DNA from: Pisaster brevispinus
Taxonomy: Eukaryota; Echinodermata; Asteroidea; Forcipulatida; Asteriidae
Assembly (NCBI GenBank): GCA_023634235.1
Contig: JAMKCF010000009.1
Location: 1,488,001-1,552,000, forward strand
Reading direction: 5' to 3'
Length of the DNA stretch: 64,000 bases
Shown here one piece after another: positions 45,500 to 57,059 of this stretch (positions within the stretch are counted from its first letter, which is position 1; each line of letters begins with the position of its first letter). The notes beneath the pieces are model-generated. The model was given only the letters and a program-made list of their open reading frames with translations, made no database searches and was not told the origin of the DNA. The translations under genes and the position numbers were made by a program.

Positions 45500-46450
45500 T
45501 CTTCCCCATAAATTATTGTAACCAAACTGAGGTTTGTAGGGCAAATTAGTCTGGTCCTATTTTGGTGTATATTTAATCAGTGCTCATTATTGTTGTTGCA
45601 CACAGGGAATATGACCAAAATGGTAATGTCACAAGCATATGCTAGCCTTTTACTAAACTAACACATTAGAATGTGCCCTAAACACCCAGGCAGTTTTTGT
45701 TGAGATTATCTTTCATTCTTGATGGCTATACCATAGACTTTGATCATGGTTGTTTTAGTCTTCTTTTCAGATCAATGAAACCAAACTGAGGCTGGAAGAG
45801 AAAATAGTCTGACCCCTTTTTATAAATCGAAAATTTAAACTATCAGTGTCATTGCATATACAGGGAGTCTGGCTGCAGGGTGATAAAGGTCTTTGCAGCG
45901 CTGTCATGGCACAGCTATTTTGTGTTTCCCTCATTCATATTCAATGTGACCAAACCGAGGCTTGAAGGAATTAAGTCTGGCTCCTGTTTGTGTAATCAGT
46001 ATGTACATGCTTTAACACACGGGGAACTTGATGCTGATGGAGACAGCATGATAAAGGTCTAATAGTAGAAAACTTGTAAATAAGAGGGCATGCCGGCCAG
46101 TGCTCTTAGCAGCAGAAGAGTGTTATCACTATAGTGATGGTTGAAATGATAAAGTGGCGTCTTGAGGATTAGTGTTTGGGACATGGGGAACAACCTGCAG
46201 TGTTGAGCTTCAAGGAAGCTATGGCAACGCGCTGTCTTGGGGTATAGTCACGTACCTGCTTCAGCGGGTGTTTTTGGACCGTCACATTTCTACAGCTACT
46301 TCGGTGAATAGTTGGAGGCACGCATATTAAAGGGGGGAGATGTTTGTCCTCAGTTTAGTTAAAACAGAGCTTTTCGTTGTGCCTCCATATTGTTTTTTCT
46401 TGATTGAAGTCAGGGTTATGGGAAATTAGTCTGGCCCCATTTTAGCATGA
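45500..46450 (+). repeat. Four spaced copies of a 50-bp motif
   Basis: ACCAAACTGAGG(C/T)TTG...ATTAGTCTGGCCCC-type sequence occurs at 45521, 45780 and 45949, and as a weaker copy at about 46406. Spacings are about 259, 169 and 457. A partly shared GATAAAGGTCT follows the second and third copies. It looks like a decayed tandem array. Confidence 0.65.
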
Positions 46451-47454
46451 GGAAACTAAAAGATCTTTGGATGAGATGAGAGTAAGAAATGACAATAATT
46501 AGTTTTCTATATTTATGCCATTGTTGACTATCGAGTTCTTGTAATTCTTGTGCTAGTGCCATATTGCAGGCATAGAGTCAAGTGATGATTTGATTCATTG
46601 GTGGGTATGTGTTTGTTTGTTGGGGGGGCGGGGTGGGGGGAGGTGAATGGATCATCTCATGTCTAGAATTACTCAGAATGAGTTGAACATTATCTTGATG
46701 ATGACTTCAAGCAGAGATGACAAATCTTTCCATTGATATCCCGAGACGGTCGGTTCTCATTCCCATTCTCTTTGATTACGTAGCTGTTGAATGAGTCATG
46801 GGAGAGAATGCACGGTCGAGGAAGCCGGGCGAGCAAACGAGCGTGCCTCCCTCGATGGTTTGCCTGTACTTCCAAATATCCGTTACTTCCTTAGCTACGG
46901 GGGTAGGGAAATCATAGCAGTTGAGTGAAGACGGGAAAATCAAACTCGATAATCATTGATGCCTCTCATTCGTTCATCACAGGGAGAATCTATAACACAT
47001 ACAAAATGACTCATTACTTTTAGAAATTGTGCTTTTTTTCTTCTGCTGTAGTCATTTTTGTTTTCTATTATTTCTCATTTCACAAGATGATTATGTTATT
47101 TGTTCACTCATTGTTACAAAACATGTAAATCCATACTTTATTTTCAAAACACTAATGCCTATCTAAACATGGGAACATTTCAATCAAAATATCCATCTAT
47201 ACAGCTCGTCAGTCCATGTATTGTTGTAGTCTATAGTGGCATGTACAATTCTTCCAATCTGAAAGATGACTCATCATTGCGATGCCAAAATTGTCTCCTT
47301 TCATTCAATCCATTATCTGTCCGACAAAGTCGATCAACGCATATGTGAGAAATCGGTGCGGTAGATGGGATGACAAAGCATATGATTTAGTATGTGTAAT
47401 TCCAAGATGAAATGGATGCAATGATGGGTGTTGCAGATGTGCAAACGCAATCCA
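46451..47454. other. No gene recognised; one GC-richer island
   Basis: 46690-46910 is richer in CpG than its surroundings (GAGACGGTCGGTTC, GAAGCCGGGCGAGC, GCTACGGGGG) and carries a 61-codon minus frame of unknown nature. It is a candidate conserved element. A G run lies at about 46621-46640. Confidence 0.4.
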
Positions 47455-48430
47455 AGAAGAGATTTGAATTTTTAATTTACCACTGTCTTGCTTTTAAAGA
47501 TGCAAAAGTGTATGTTGCTCCACAGTCTGCAAATATTTGGCCGTCTGGGATGTTTCAAGTGTGTACTCTGTGAGATGTTAGTTTGAAGTTTTGATAGCAT
47601 GGTTCTTGAAGACACAGATTTTTATCATTTGCTATTTCAGATATTTTATTTTTTTTTTTTTGGGGGGGGGGACATATTGCAGTCACTGGTTTGAAAAAAA
47701 GGAAATCTGTGTATGTTTGCATGCCTTTTAAAAAGAATTTGAGGTGGGAGGGAGATCGGCTAACGAATTTAAAAGGATGTAATCCTCTTGATTCGCTAAG
47801 GTTTGTGAATTTTAAACATCAGTGTCATGTTCCTGTTGCCCAAGGTTTGTGTATTTTGCTCCTGGGATAGCAGTTTCAAGTGTTTTGGGGTGTACCTTTT
47901 AATTTTCGTAGGTGTATCATTGCTGTAACTAATCCAAGAAGGTGTCAGACTTTTGTCCGACTTTTAAATTTACCACTTTCGAGCTTTTAAAGATGCAAAA
48001 GTGTATGTTACTCCCTGGCCAGCAAATATTTGGTTAACTCCTGCTGTCATGGTTGGATTTACTCAGTAGTCAAGAGGTATGAGTTTGAAGTTTGGATGGC
48101 AGGTTCTTAAAAAAGACATCTGAGTATATTTACATGCCTTTTGGAGAAAAAAATTGGGTGTGGGATGGACATCAGCTGTCATTGCAAGTTTAACAGGATG
48201 TATTCCTCTTGATTCGATAAGGATTGTGAATTTTAAACATCAGTGTCATGTTTCTTTTATCCAAGGTTTGTGTATTTTGCTCTCACGCTAGCAACTTTGA
48301 GTAGTAGACTTCTATTTCATGGGTGTTTGCCGGGTGTAAACTGATATCGACTCACAAGAGTTATGAATATTAACTAGAAGTGTGGTGTTTTTCAAGCATT
48401 TGTGTATTTTGCTCTCTCATCAGCTTTTTG
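47455..48430 (+). repeat. Diverged tandem duplication, period about 493 bp, 2 to 2.3 copies
   Basis: CTTTTAAAGATGCAAAAGTG occurs at 47491 and 47984. Further matched blocks are TTAAACATCAGTGTCATGTT and AAGGTTTGTGTATTTTGCTC. A third partial copy (TTTGTGTATTTTGCTCTC) ends near 48420. A T/G tract lies in unit 1 (about 47647-47671). Confidence 0.85.
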
Positions 48431-48655
48431 TTTTTGTGTTATGCCTCAATATTCTCTTGGGGAAATGAAAGTTAAATAGGCCAACAGTATTCTGAAATGG
48501 TTATTTAAAATGAACTGTCAGTTTAATGTTGTGTAAACCATACATATTGAATGGCTTGAGGATTGGATACAGCTAACCTTAAAAGTGAAATTGCCCCCCC
48601 CCCCCAAAGAAAAGGTTCATCTTCTGGGAAAAGAAATTACTTTAGAAGTGTGGAA

Positions 48656-48722
48656 AGTGTGTGTAAAACCAATGTGAGCTGTTGCCAAAAAAGTACAAAA
48701 GGAGGTCCCCGGTTGTTGTTAT
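48656..48722 (+). repeat. GGTCCCC repeat, shortened copy C
   Basis: AAAACCAATGTGAGCTGTTG, then CAAAAGGAGGTCCCCGGTTG. It matches copy A at about 7557-7629 with an internal deletion of roughly 25 bp, and is preceded by a C run at about 48596-48605. Confidence 0.75.
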
Positions 48723-50671
48723 AGACACAGTATATTTTAGTTCAATAACTTGAAACTTACACATATTGGTTGATAAGTCAGGAATCTTCATTGTTCATAA
48801 AATAGTTTATTAGTATTGATAAATAACCAATCTTCATAGAGCCCCAGTTCCTTATGAACTATCAACAACACATTATACACTAAACATATGGACAAACAAA
48901 CACTGGGGTTATTTCTAACTGGAACAACATTAATAAATCCTCTCTCTCTCAAAAAAAAAATAATATTATTAATTCAAAATTGTTATTTAATTCAATCAAT
49001 ATGGATGATTGCCCCTTGCAATAATTGGCAATTTAAATACGCAAGAAAGAAAATATCTTAAGGCAGCCGATTTTGATATGCTAATCGTACATCAAGCCAG
49101 TCCCCGGTGTAGGGATTGCTCAATCAAGCAAAACAATTATCAGCTTCACAGCGGGGAACGTTTTGGTCGCGTGCAGTGTATTCAGTTTCAGACATCACGC
49201 ATTATTAATGGTTCACGTATTTGTAATTCGTATGACAATGTCAGGGTTTTTATTTTTAGATGAAATTCTTGGAGCCTCAGGGACCAAGATGTAGATCTTT
49301 TATGCAACTCATGCGTTTGTTGCAAAGTATTCATTTACATTCCAGCTAAAGTTAATATTTGTAATGCATTTTAAAACCCATCTAACGATTATTTTAAAGA
49401 AATGTTCAAGAAGGTGAAACAAATATAATCAAGTCTAGAATTTCTTTTTAACTAAAAAATTATTTTAAAAGAATACACAAATTTTCACCCAGAGTGAAAA
49501 ACATAAATAAACAAATAAAAACAATATAAATTGTTTTAGTTCATTTTACGAATGTGTTGGAAGATCTCCACAAAATTCATGATCTACAGAAAATAAATTA
49601 CAAAATAATACTTCTGATTTCCTCACAGAATCCTCTTCACAACTCCAGGAAACCTCCACTATTTGTTGTTTGGCTTTCATCACGTCTTTGTTTAACCTTT
49701 TAAAGCTGTTTAAAAAAAATAAATTATTATATGACCTCTGACATGAATGAGTGTGCTTCACGATCCATTCTTTGTTTAGTTATGTTTTGAATGGGCAAAA
49801 TGTATTAAGTTGTTTCATAACTGTGGTGTACACCTCAAGGCATGAATGGAAACTTTTGTGCATCATGTTTATAATTTATTTAAAAGATAGCATCCATTTA
49901 AAAATAAACTCCCATTTGTCTCCGTGTAAGTTACCTCTCCATCTGGAGAATGTCTCCTCTTTAAATGAACACAAAAGATTCATTTCCGGACAGTTTGCTT
50001 TCAGAGAGAACAGTTCACCCCTTCGGCATACAGCAGGGACCCAGAATATTGTGTTCCTCCAGAGAATGAAACTAGGTCAATTTTCAAAGGGAAAAAAAAA
50101 AAAAAAAAAAACCAAGAAGAAAGAGTTCTGGTGATTTCCTGGGGCTTGTACAATTCTGTCTCCCTCCGTCTACTAAAGATTGAATTCCATTGCCTCTGGT
50201 TTTTGGTGCATCGATTTGATTGGTCGAGGTAAAAGATGTGCTTTATGCCGCCACTGATGTCTGAATCAAATTTCAAGTCCCAGCCATATGGTCCAGTTTT
50301 CAGTTCATCATTTACCTCTGGGCGAAGACAATTATTCTTTCTTAACATCTGCTGCAGCACCGTAAATTGCCTCCTGCACACGTTTTCCTGTTGGTGCAGT
50401 GCTCTGCGAGCTGGAAAAGTGCGAGTAATTTACACGCCAGATAAGCCAAGGAAGAGTGTAGCAACCTCCAAGAGTGTATAGATCTCGGAATTATACTCTC
50501 AATTTATGTATTTTTGATACAAATTCATGTGAAAATTTGACGTTTTTTTGGTCATTGAAAGAAAAAAAAGAACATCAGAGTTTGACAAGGGATTTGAAGC
50601 TGTGCTTAAACCCATCAATGTAAAGTGCACTGATAGTAATTTAAGCACACTTTAAATTTGAGTCTGTGTTG
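48723..50671. other. No gene; two candidate regulatory islands
   Basis: 49009-49265 contains AATAATTGGCAATTTAAAT, GATATGCTAATCG and CATTATTAATGG, homeodomain or POU-like cores in a complex stretch. 50230-50450 is of balanced composition. An A tract lies at 50093-50110. Frames over these (84, 126, 127 and 81 codons) match nothing I recognise. Confidence 0.4.
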
Positions 50672-51063
50672 TTTAAAGGGTACGTATACCTTTGGTTTTT
50701 GGAACTGTCCGATTGTTGTTATCCTAAATAAATGTAGATGTATATGCAATAAAACTAACCTGTAAAAACTTCATTTCAAAAGGTGGTAGAGTTTTTGAGA
50801 TATCGCCGAAAATCTGGAGCGGTTATGTCCATGCAGGAAGAATAATCCGTAAAATAGGAATACACAATCTGAGAAGCATATATGACAGTATCATTTCTCA
50901 GATTCAAATTTGGGGGATAAAAAATCATTTCTTTTTCCATAACCACCTTACTTCGAAGTGAAATGATTCTCAAAATGCTTTATACTATCGAAAGCTGCTG
51001 ATACTTCTAACCAAGTAAGTTTTTATTGCCATTAGCAATAAAGAGTGACTACCTTCCATTTAA
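50672..51063. mobile_element. MITE with central hairpin, same plan as 5337-5750
   Basis: The left end TTTAAAGGGTACGTATACC and right end GACTACCTTCCATTTAA are imperfect inverted repeats. The centre pairs AATCTGAGAA (about 50866) with TTCTCAGATT (about 50895), and a subterminal AACCAAGTAAGTTTTTATTG is conserved with its relatives. The target duplication cannot be fixed. Confidence 0.7.
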
Positions 51064-51329
51064 GTTAAAACATAATTTGGACTGATACTCACATGCTCTA
51101 CATTCAAAAACTTTTAAGGTTATACTTAAGGTAGTATACAGAACTATTTAGTCAGTAAGTCATTTATTTTTTAAGTTTACCTGTTAGGCTGTGAGACTAC
51201 AGAAGCTTTGAACGAGCAGTATATCTTAACATGGTCTTATATAGGCTTATTTTTCTAAAGAATATTTTTATCCCTGGTGCGAAACGATTGCGTCTCGTAA
51301 TTTGTTATGGTACCTGCTGATAATTACAA

Positions 51330-51560
51330 GATTCCAACTGGCCTAGGCCTCTCCGCACTGGGTGCACTTGGTGGTCTAGTGGTAAGATATCTGCTCTAGA
51401 ATGGCAAGGGTTGGGGTTTCGAATCCCAGGCGAGTAATACACCTTGCTTTTTAAAAAAAAATTTTTTGCTGGACTCGGCGAAAGCATTGAGTATACTGTG
51501 CTTATTAGACATATGTGTTGGGTAAATCTAACAACTTTTTGCTCTTGCCTTACAAGGCTT
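51330..51560 (+). mobile_element. tRNA-headed SINE, sense copy
   Basis: A box TGGTCTAGTGG (51372-51382), spacer 'atctgctctagaatgg', and B-box-like GGTTTCGAATCCC (51416-51427). They are followed by a body with GGACTCGGCGAAAGCATTGA and a TTAGACATATGTGTTGGG segment comparable to the CTCGGGAAA...ACACACAT part of the other copies. Confidence 0.82.
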
Positions 51561-52749
51561 GAGAAATACATATTTTGTTTCAACCAATACATGAAAGGAT
51601 AGATTCTCAAACAGTGCTAGCCAGCGGGATTTACTTTTTAACCGGGACTTAAACTCAGGTTAACATTTGTGTTCAAAATTGTCACTGTAAATTCCAATAA
51701 GGGGACAATTTCTACTACTGTATATATATGAGAGTTGTGTTGTCGAAAAGCCAGGGTATTTTTCTCTGCAAAACGTTTCATTTCTGTCTAAAAATAATAC
51801 AACTTCTTTTAAAGTATATGTCATTGTCAGATCCTGTTTTTCAGTTTTTTGTTTTTTTTTTTGGGGGGGGGGGGACATGATTGTAAGATTTCCCCCAGAG
51901 CAAAGACATTCCTTCTCAGTAAGAGGAGACAAGATCTTGGGGGATTTTAAGATCAGCAAGGTCATGGTCAGGGAGACTTAAGGAAGTATGGAGGGTTTAG
52001 ACCACGCTGTGTGTCTGTCTGTAGAGCCCAGGACTATAATAGCTATATATAATAATTGCTATATGTTTCAATTAAATCATTGTTTTTGTGCAGATCTTGC
52101 TAACTTTCAGGATACGAATTGTGAAAGCAGCAAAGATGTACAACATTTCTAAACTTAGACAAAACAAAACTGAATTGTGAGAGTTTTAATTTGTCCATCT
52201 AAATGCAATGAAATGATGTGAAAGAGAAAATGAAAATGTACAAATAATTGGCAGTTCCAAAATATTGTAGTTCAAGCTGTAGTGTTACAATGATGATGAT
52301 ATAGACTGTAGGATATGCATAAGGTCACTGCAATGGGGCGTCCTTAAATGGAGCTCAAAACTTGGGGTTCCTCATTGGCTCATCCTGTGTGCCAGGTGTA
52401 CTTAGCTTCTCATTTCCATTGTTGCATCGTTATATACCTCTAAGATGAGTGGCGGAACGAAGTAAAGATGTTAAGATATCATTTACAAATATATCAAAGT
52501 AGGTAGTTCTAAAATTTAAGTACAATGAATATAACTATAAGAAACATAATAGATGAAAATGCAACTTGTGTAACAAAAACACAATCCAATTTGGCATATT
52601 TCGAATGACTTGTTTTTGTGAGAACTGCAAGATTCATTTACTTGTAATCAGGTGTTTAATTTTGACTTATATCTCCCTATACATGTATAAAGTACCATAA
52701 TTTGTGACTCACCCAAAATATCCGGACTGTCGCTTTTTCGTCCCTCATA
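51561..52749. other. No gene recognised
   Basis: It holds a T/G tract (about 51849-51874) and AT-rich sequence. The frame at 51660-51965 minus overlaps the tract and is not credible. Confidence 0.45.
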
Positions 52750-53461
52750 AAAATAAATAAATCAAATGAAAAATCCATTTTGTTGTTAAGTCAGTCGCCT
52801 AGACCAATTGTCAAATGTGTCAGTTTTAATTTAGGATTCATCTGCCCCCTGCCACTTGTCAAAACCGGCAGTCGGTCAGTCAAAAGACTCTATTCATGTA
52901 AGAAATCAATAATGACCGTATGAGCGTTAGTGGCCGCCCACAGCTCTACTGCTCTTATTAATGTTAGGGCTCAGGAGGATGTTTTATTTCCACACTGGCT
53001 ATTTGGTCCAGTACTTTCATTAAAATAAAAACCAACTCAATAGCTTAAAGGAAGGATTTGTCATCGGTGATGAGTAAAAAGAAATCACAGTTTTAATCAA
53101 ATCTTTTTATAAAATTTATACCAACTGTCCTTAGACAGACATATTTTCATCTGAAATACTGTTTTGTATGTGGAGAAACTTTTAGCATATCACTAGGTTT
53201 TTATTCCATGGAAAAAATTCATTGTTGAAAGTTAGAGGATTGAAACTTATGTACACACAAAAAGGCTGATGCGCCATTTAATTATAATGTGTTTGTGGAA
53301 AATCAATACATTGATGTCTACCATAATGATGTGTTTTTTTCTGTTTTTTCTTTTCTTTTTGTCATAAAATAAATAAATCAAATGGAAAAAACCCGTTAAG
53401 TTAGAGCCCAGACCAATTATCAAACGTGTCAGATTAAATTTAGGATTCATCTGTCCCCTGG
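52750..53461 (+). repeat. Pair of related 100-bp segments 612 bp apart
   Basis: AAATAAATAAATCAAATG..., AGACCAATT(G/A)TCAAA(T/C)GTGTCAG and TTTAGGATTCATCTG(C/T)CCCCTG occur at about 52750-52855 and again at about 53365-53461. They are the ends of a diverged tandem duplication, or two insertions. Confidence 0.75.
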
Positions 53462-53602
53462 TTTTTTTAATTAGAGGATTACTGAAATTACTCTTTCAAA
53501 AGCAAATGAGACGCCTCCTCTTTATGATGTGTGTTGAAATTTAGAGAACTGGAGAGAGTATGCTCTTACCAAAAACAATTGGGGGGGGGTGCCAGTCAGA
53601 CA

Positions 53603-53680
53603 ACCTGTAACTGCTCGGTTGGTAGAGCACCGATGCGTTAAGCCAGAGGTCGCAGGTTCAAATCCCGCTCTAGCCAATTT
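53603..53680 (+). repeat. tRNA-like sequence with T-run terminator, SINE head or pseudogene
   Basis: GTAACTGCTCGGTTGGTAGA (A-box region with a paired D arm), then GGTCGCAGGTTCAAATCCC (B box), then CTCTAGCCAATTTTTTT, a pol III type terminator. The acceptor and anticodon stems do not pair, so it is not called a functional tRNA. The minus-strand frame reading ARAGFEPATSGLTHRC is its antisense translation. Confidence 0.65.
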
Positions 53681-54676
53681 TTTTCTTTTTTCAGCCCCAA
53701 GTTGTTTAAAATTTACCTTGTGGTTTATTACTTGATATTCAGAGTTAGAAATTATTGCAATGGATACTCCGACTGACTTCCAAAAGTCAATGATGTACTC
53801 TGCCTTTAATGATATCTCAATTAGAGACTCTGCCAATTAAAGTGAGTTGTTATTGATATTCAGAATAGCTTCGTAATTGCTATGAGGTTTTCCTGAATTC
53901 AAATGACGAGGCTCATTAACCAAGGTAATTTACCTTAAAACGAGGCAGCCGCTTGTATGCGCAATAATTAAACCAGGTTTGCGTCTGGTCATCGTATCCA
54001 CTTAAGGCAAATCACACCAATACACCGTGTAAAACATCCACATTGTTATTCTAGGTTTGTTTAAATGAAAGACATGGCAGCGGATGTGGAATAAGTATGT
54101 GTACATAATCATGAATCTAAAGACTGTAAGTATCAGAGTTAGTGCTCATGTTTCACTGCAGAAAACAGCAAACAGTGGTTTTGTGACTTATTTTTATACT
54201 ATATTTCTATATACTTGTCTTCCAAGGCGTTCTTTTTTCTTTTTATGTAAGTTTGCCCCAAACACAACTAAAAGCCTCTCTTGGTAAGGGGCTACAAGAA
54301 GAAAACATTTCAGATGAAAATAACTGAATGTAGGCAACTTTAATATTCCTCTTAAAACTGTTTAGTTTCTTTGCAATGCCTGAGATATACACCTCTCTCA
54401 GCTTAATGGAGATGTAAAGTCTGTGAAAGGAAAAAATCTAATACCTCAGGCAAAGTCAATGGACCCATATATGAATGGATGAAGAAAAAAAACACATTAT
54501 ATCTAGAGCGAAAAGAGACAGTAGTTTAGTTTTCTTTTTGTTAAAAGGTTACTAGCCAATTTTTCCCCCACTTTCAGCACGCTCTCTAAATCATTATTCA
54601 GTGAGACACACACCCATCCACCCATCCGCAAGAGTTAGGGGAAACAGTAGATGATTTGAACTTAAATTATATGATG
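53681..54676. other. No gene recognised
   Basis: AT-rich. A strong acceptor (CCCCCACTTTCAG) occurs at about 54578 but leads to a stop in one frame and only a 23-nt possible exon in another. Confidence 0.4.
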
Positions 54677-54872
54677 ATTAGCTGGTTGGCTGGATGGCTG
54701 TTAGTTGGCTGGTTGGCTGGCTGATTGGCTTGCTGCATAGGTGGTTGGTTGGTTTGCTGATTAGCTTGCTGGTTAGGCTGTTGGTTGGTGGACTGTCTAG
54801 TTGGTTTGATGATTGGCTGGCTGAATAGCTGTTTGATTAGCTGGCTTGTTGGCTGGCTGGCTGGCTGGCTTT
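54677..54872. repeat. Degenerate (TTGGCTGG)n tetranucleotide-type array
   Basis: Runs of GGCTGGTTGGCTGG with interruptions. The minus strand translates to a Q/P/N-rich artefact (QPASQPTSQ). Confidence 0.9.
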
Positions 54873-55524
54873 GGAAGTTCGTGGTGTGCTCATGGAGCAA
54901 AAAAAACTGTGGCAATTCAACTTCCCATTACCAGACATAATTCCACACTCTAGAAACAACACAGTCACCAATGCTTTACCACCCCATAAAAGGTCTTATC
55001 AAACAAGAAGCATCTGTCCTCATCCCCCCATTCTCCATCCTTTACATCTTAATTACGCATCCCTGGCCAATATTTCTCCTCCCCAATGACCCCTCTGATC
55101 CAGCCCCTTTCTTGTCTCCGCCTTATCGGAGGGCAATCTCCCATTTCCTTCCCTTCCTAAAAAAAAAAGAAGGAATTCGCTCCCAGGGAAATAATTGATT
55201 CTACTGAACACAAAACAACTCACTCCCCGATCTCTGACATTATGATAAGGCCACAGTTATAAGTCAAGGTCCCTGCATTGACTATGAGTTCAGGGGCAAG
55301 CGGGATCCTTTTTTTAGGCTGTTGGCAGTCCCAAGGCTATATCAATTAACATGACAACATCAGGGTGGGATAGGAAACGAAAATTAAAGGGTAGCAGTGT
55401 GGTGCTCTCTTTGTTGGAGTTGCTATCTTGTTGGTCAAGGATGTAGAGGATTGCACTCAGGGCAAATTGTGTTTAGAGTGACCTATAAACCATTTATAAT
55501 TTCTGAGTGGGTTGATAAAGTCTA
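54873..55524. other. No gene recognised
   Basis: Mixed-composition sequence with C-rich patches (54960-55130). Short plus frames of 72 and 75 codons have no recognised content. Confidence 0.4.
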
Positions 55525-55855
55525 GGCCCCAATTTCATCAAGCTACGTTTTGTGCTTTATTTTAGCAGAGAAACGTGCATAAGCCATTGTACATGATTTC
55601 ACGTTCATAATGGATTTGCACTGTTTTGTCGCTCATCTGGGCCCAATGTCATGGCTCTGCTTACTTCCGAATTCTAAGCTTGCGATCACCATTCTTTGCT
55701 TACAGGGCAAGCGCCGAATATGGATTATACATATGCGCACAAGCAAAAATTCCATGCCAACCTGTGAAATAGGCTTGATGTAAGTGCAGAATTCCCTGCT
55801 TCTGTTGGCCGATTTTTTTGTTTACAGTAAGCACAGCCATGAAATTGGGCACTGC
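55525..55855. mobile_element. MITE of the GGGCCCAATTTCATAGA family, two abutting copies
   Basis: Unit 1 starts AGGCCCCAATTTCATCAAGC. Unit 2 starts GGGCCCAATGTCATGGCTCT (about 55640) and ends TAAGCACAGCCATGAAATTG followed by GGGC. AACCTGTGAAATAGGCTT is shared with 20219-20470. Confidence 0.7.
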
Positions 55856-56049
55856 TTATTACAAGAACTGCTAGCAAGTCAGCCTGCCTTGTTGCTTTGC
55901 TATTGGTCAGCAGTGGTTCGGAGATAGCTAGAAACTAGTGTGCTAAGGGATGCTTGGTAAACAGAAAATTTGGCCCAGGTACATTTTTCGTTAAGTTCCT
56001 GTGTAGGAAAGAAATATTACTTGAATATTTTTAGTATCTACTTAAAAAG

Positions 56050-56140
56050 TTCTCATTTTTGTCTTCTGAGTCCTGCAGGCATACTAATTCGCTGGGATTG
56101 AAACCCATGACCCCCTTATCCTAGAGCAGATGTATTCAGT
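56050..56140 (-). mobile_element. SINE fragment, antisense
   Basis: GGGATTGAAACCCATGACCC followed by CTAGAGCAGATGTATTCA matches the B-box and spacer of the SINE family on the minus strand. The A box and most of the body are missing. Confidence 0.6.
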
Positions 56141-56261
56141 TTTGTGAAGGATTTTTCGTCCCCCCCAAATTGAAAGAACTTTTGTTGTAATCAGGAAATT
56201 TAGCCTTTGAGAAAGAGTCTGCTTGGGTCATGTGAGGCCATTAACAATTTTTGCAGTATAA

Positions 56262-56479
56262 GGGCCACGTCACATGAGGCAATTTACAGGCAACCAGTTC
56301 CGGGCAACCTCCAAGAAGAAAAGGCAACCACATTTGAATGTTCACATATTTTTCTTTGGGGTCGTAAGACATTGCTTGAAAAATTACTCCTGTGCTACCA
56401 AAGTGGTCTTGGAGCATGCACTGCAGTTGGTTGCCTCCACTGAAGTTGCCTGGAAAAATTGCCTCGTGTGACAAGGCCC
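56262..56479. mobile_element. 218-bp MITE with TAA flanks, PIF/Harbinger-like
   Basis: The left end GGGCCACGTCACATGAGGCA, AATTT and CAGGCAAC is inverted at the right end (GTTGCCTGGAAAAATTGCCT, CGTGTGACAAGGCCC). TAA is outside both ends (56259-56261 and 56480-56482). The three overlapping frames here (65-87 codons) are by-products. Confidence 0.88.
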
Positions 56480-57059
56480 TAAGAATAAGCACAACATTTT
56501 CCATTCAACAACATTATGAGTAAAGTAGTAATATTTTTATTTTGTGAAAGTTCTTTAACAGTTTAGCTCAAGATTGAGTCACAAAGATTATTGCACCATT
56601 CACCAATCAAACAGGAAATGATGATTTGGGGGAAAGTTTTTAAAGGCTTCAGAGCTTAACATTTATAGAAAGACCCAGCACTCTTTAGTGTTTTGTCACA
56701 ATTCTTAATTTCTTAAAATGGGTTTTATGAATAACAGAGGATTGACACTGACTTCTGGCATTAACAAAATAATAAAAAGTGGAAAGGAAAAACTGGATTT
56801 GCTGTTGACAAAAACCCTTTGCAGGTGCAACTCTTTTTGTTGGGGAGTTCATTGTGTGATTCGTGTTCGTTTTAGATCATAAATTTTAATGGCCAACAAT
56901 TTCCTTTGCAAAAGGGACGCTGTGATTCTGGCACAGGGGGGTAAATGCGGTTAACAGGTTTCTCATCGATAATGTTCTATCCTAGTCTAAAAGGGTACCA
57001 GGCCTAATACATGCCCTACCTGTTAATAAGGCTAACATACGTCTTGGCTTTTCTTGTTC

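Noticed and set aside
53603..53680. Functional tRNA gene
   Set aside because: A and B boxes are good, but the acceptor and anticodon stems do not pair; SINE head or pseudogene is more likely.
54667..54915. Q/P/N-rich protein on the minus strand
   Set aside because: It is a translation of the TTGGCTGG-type array.
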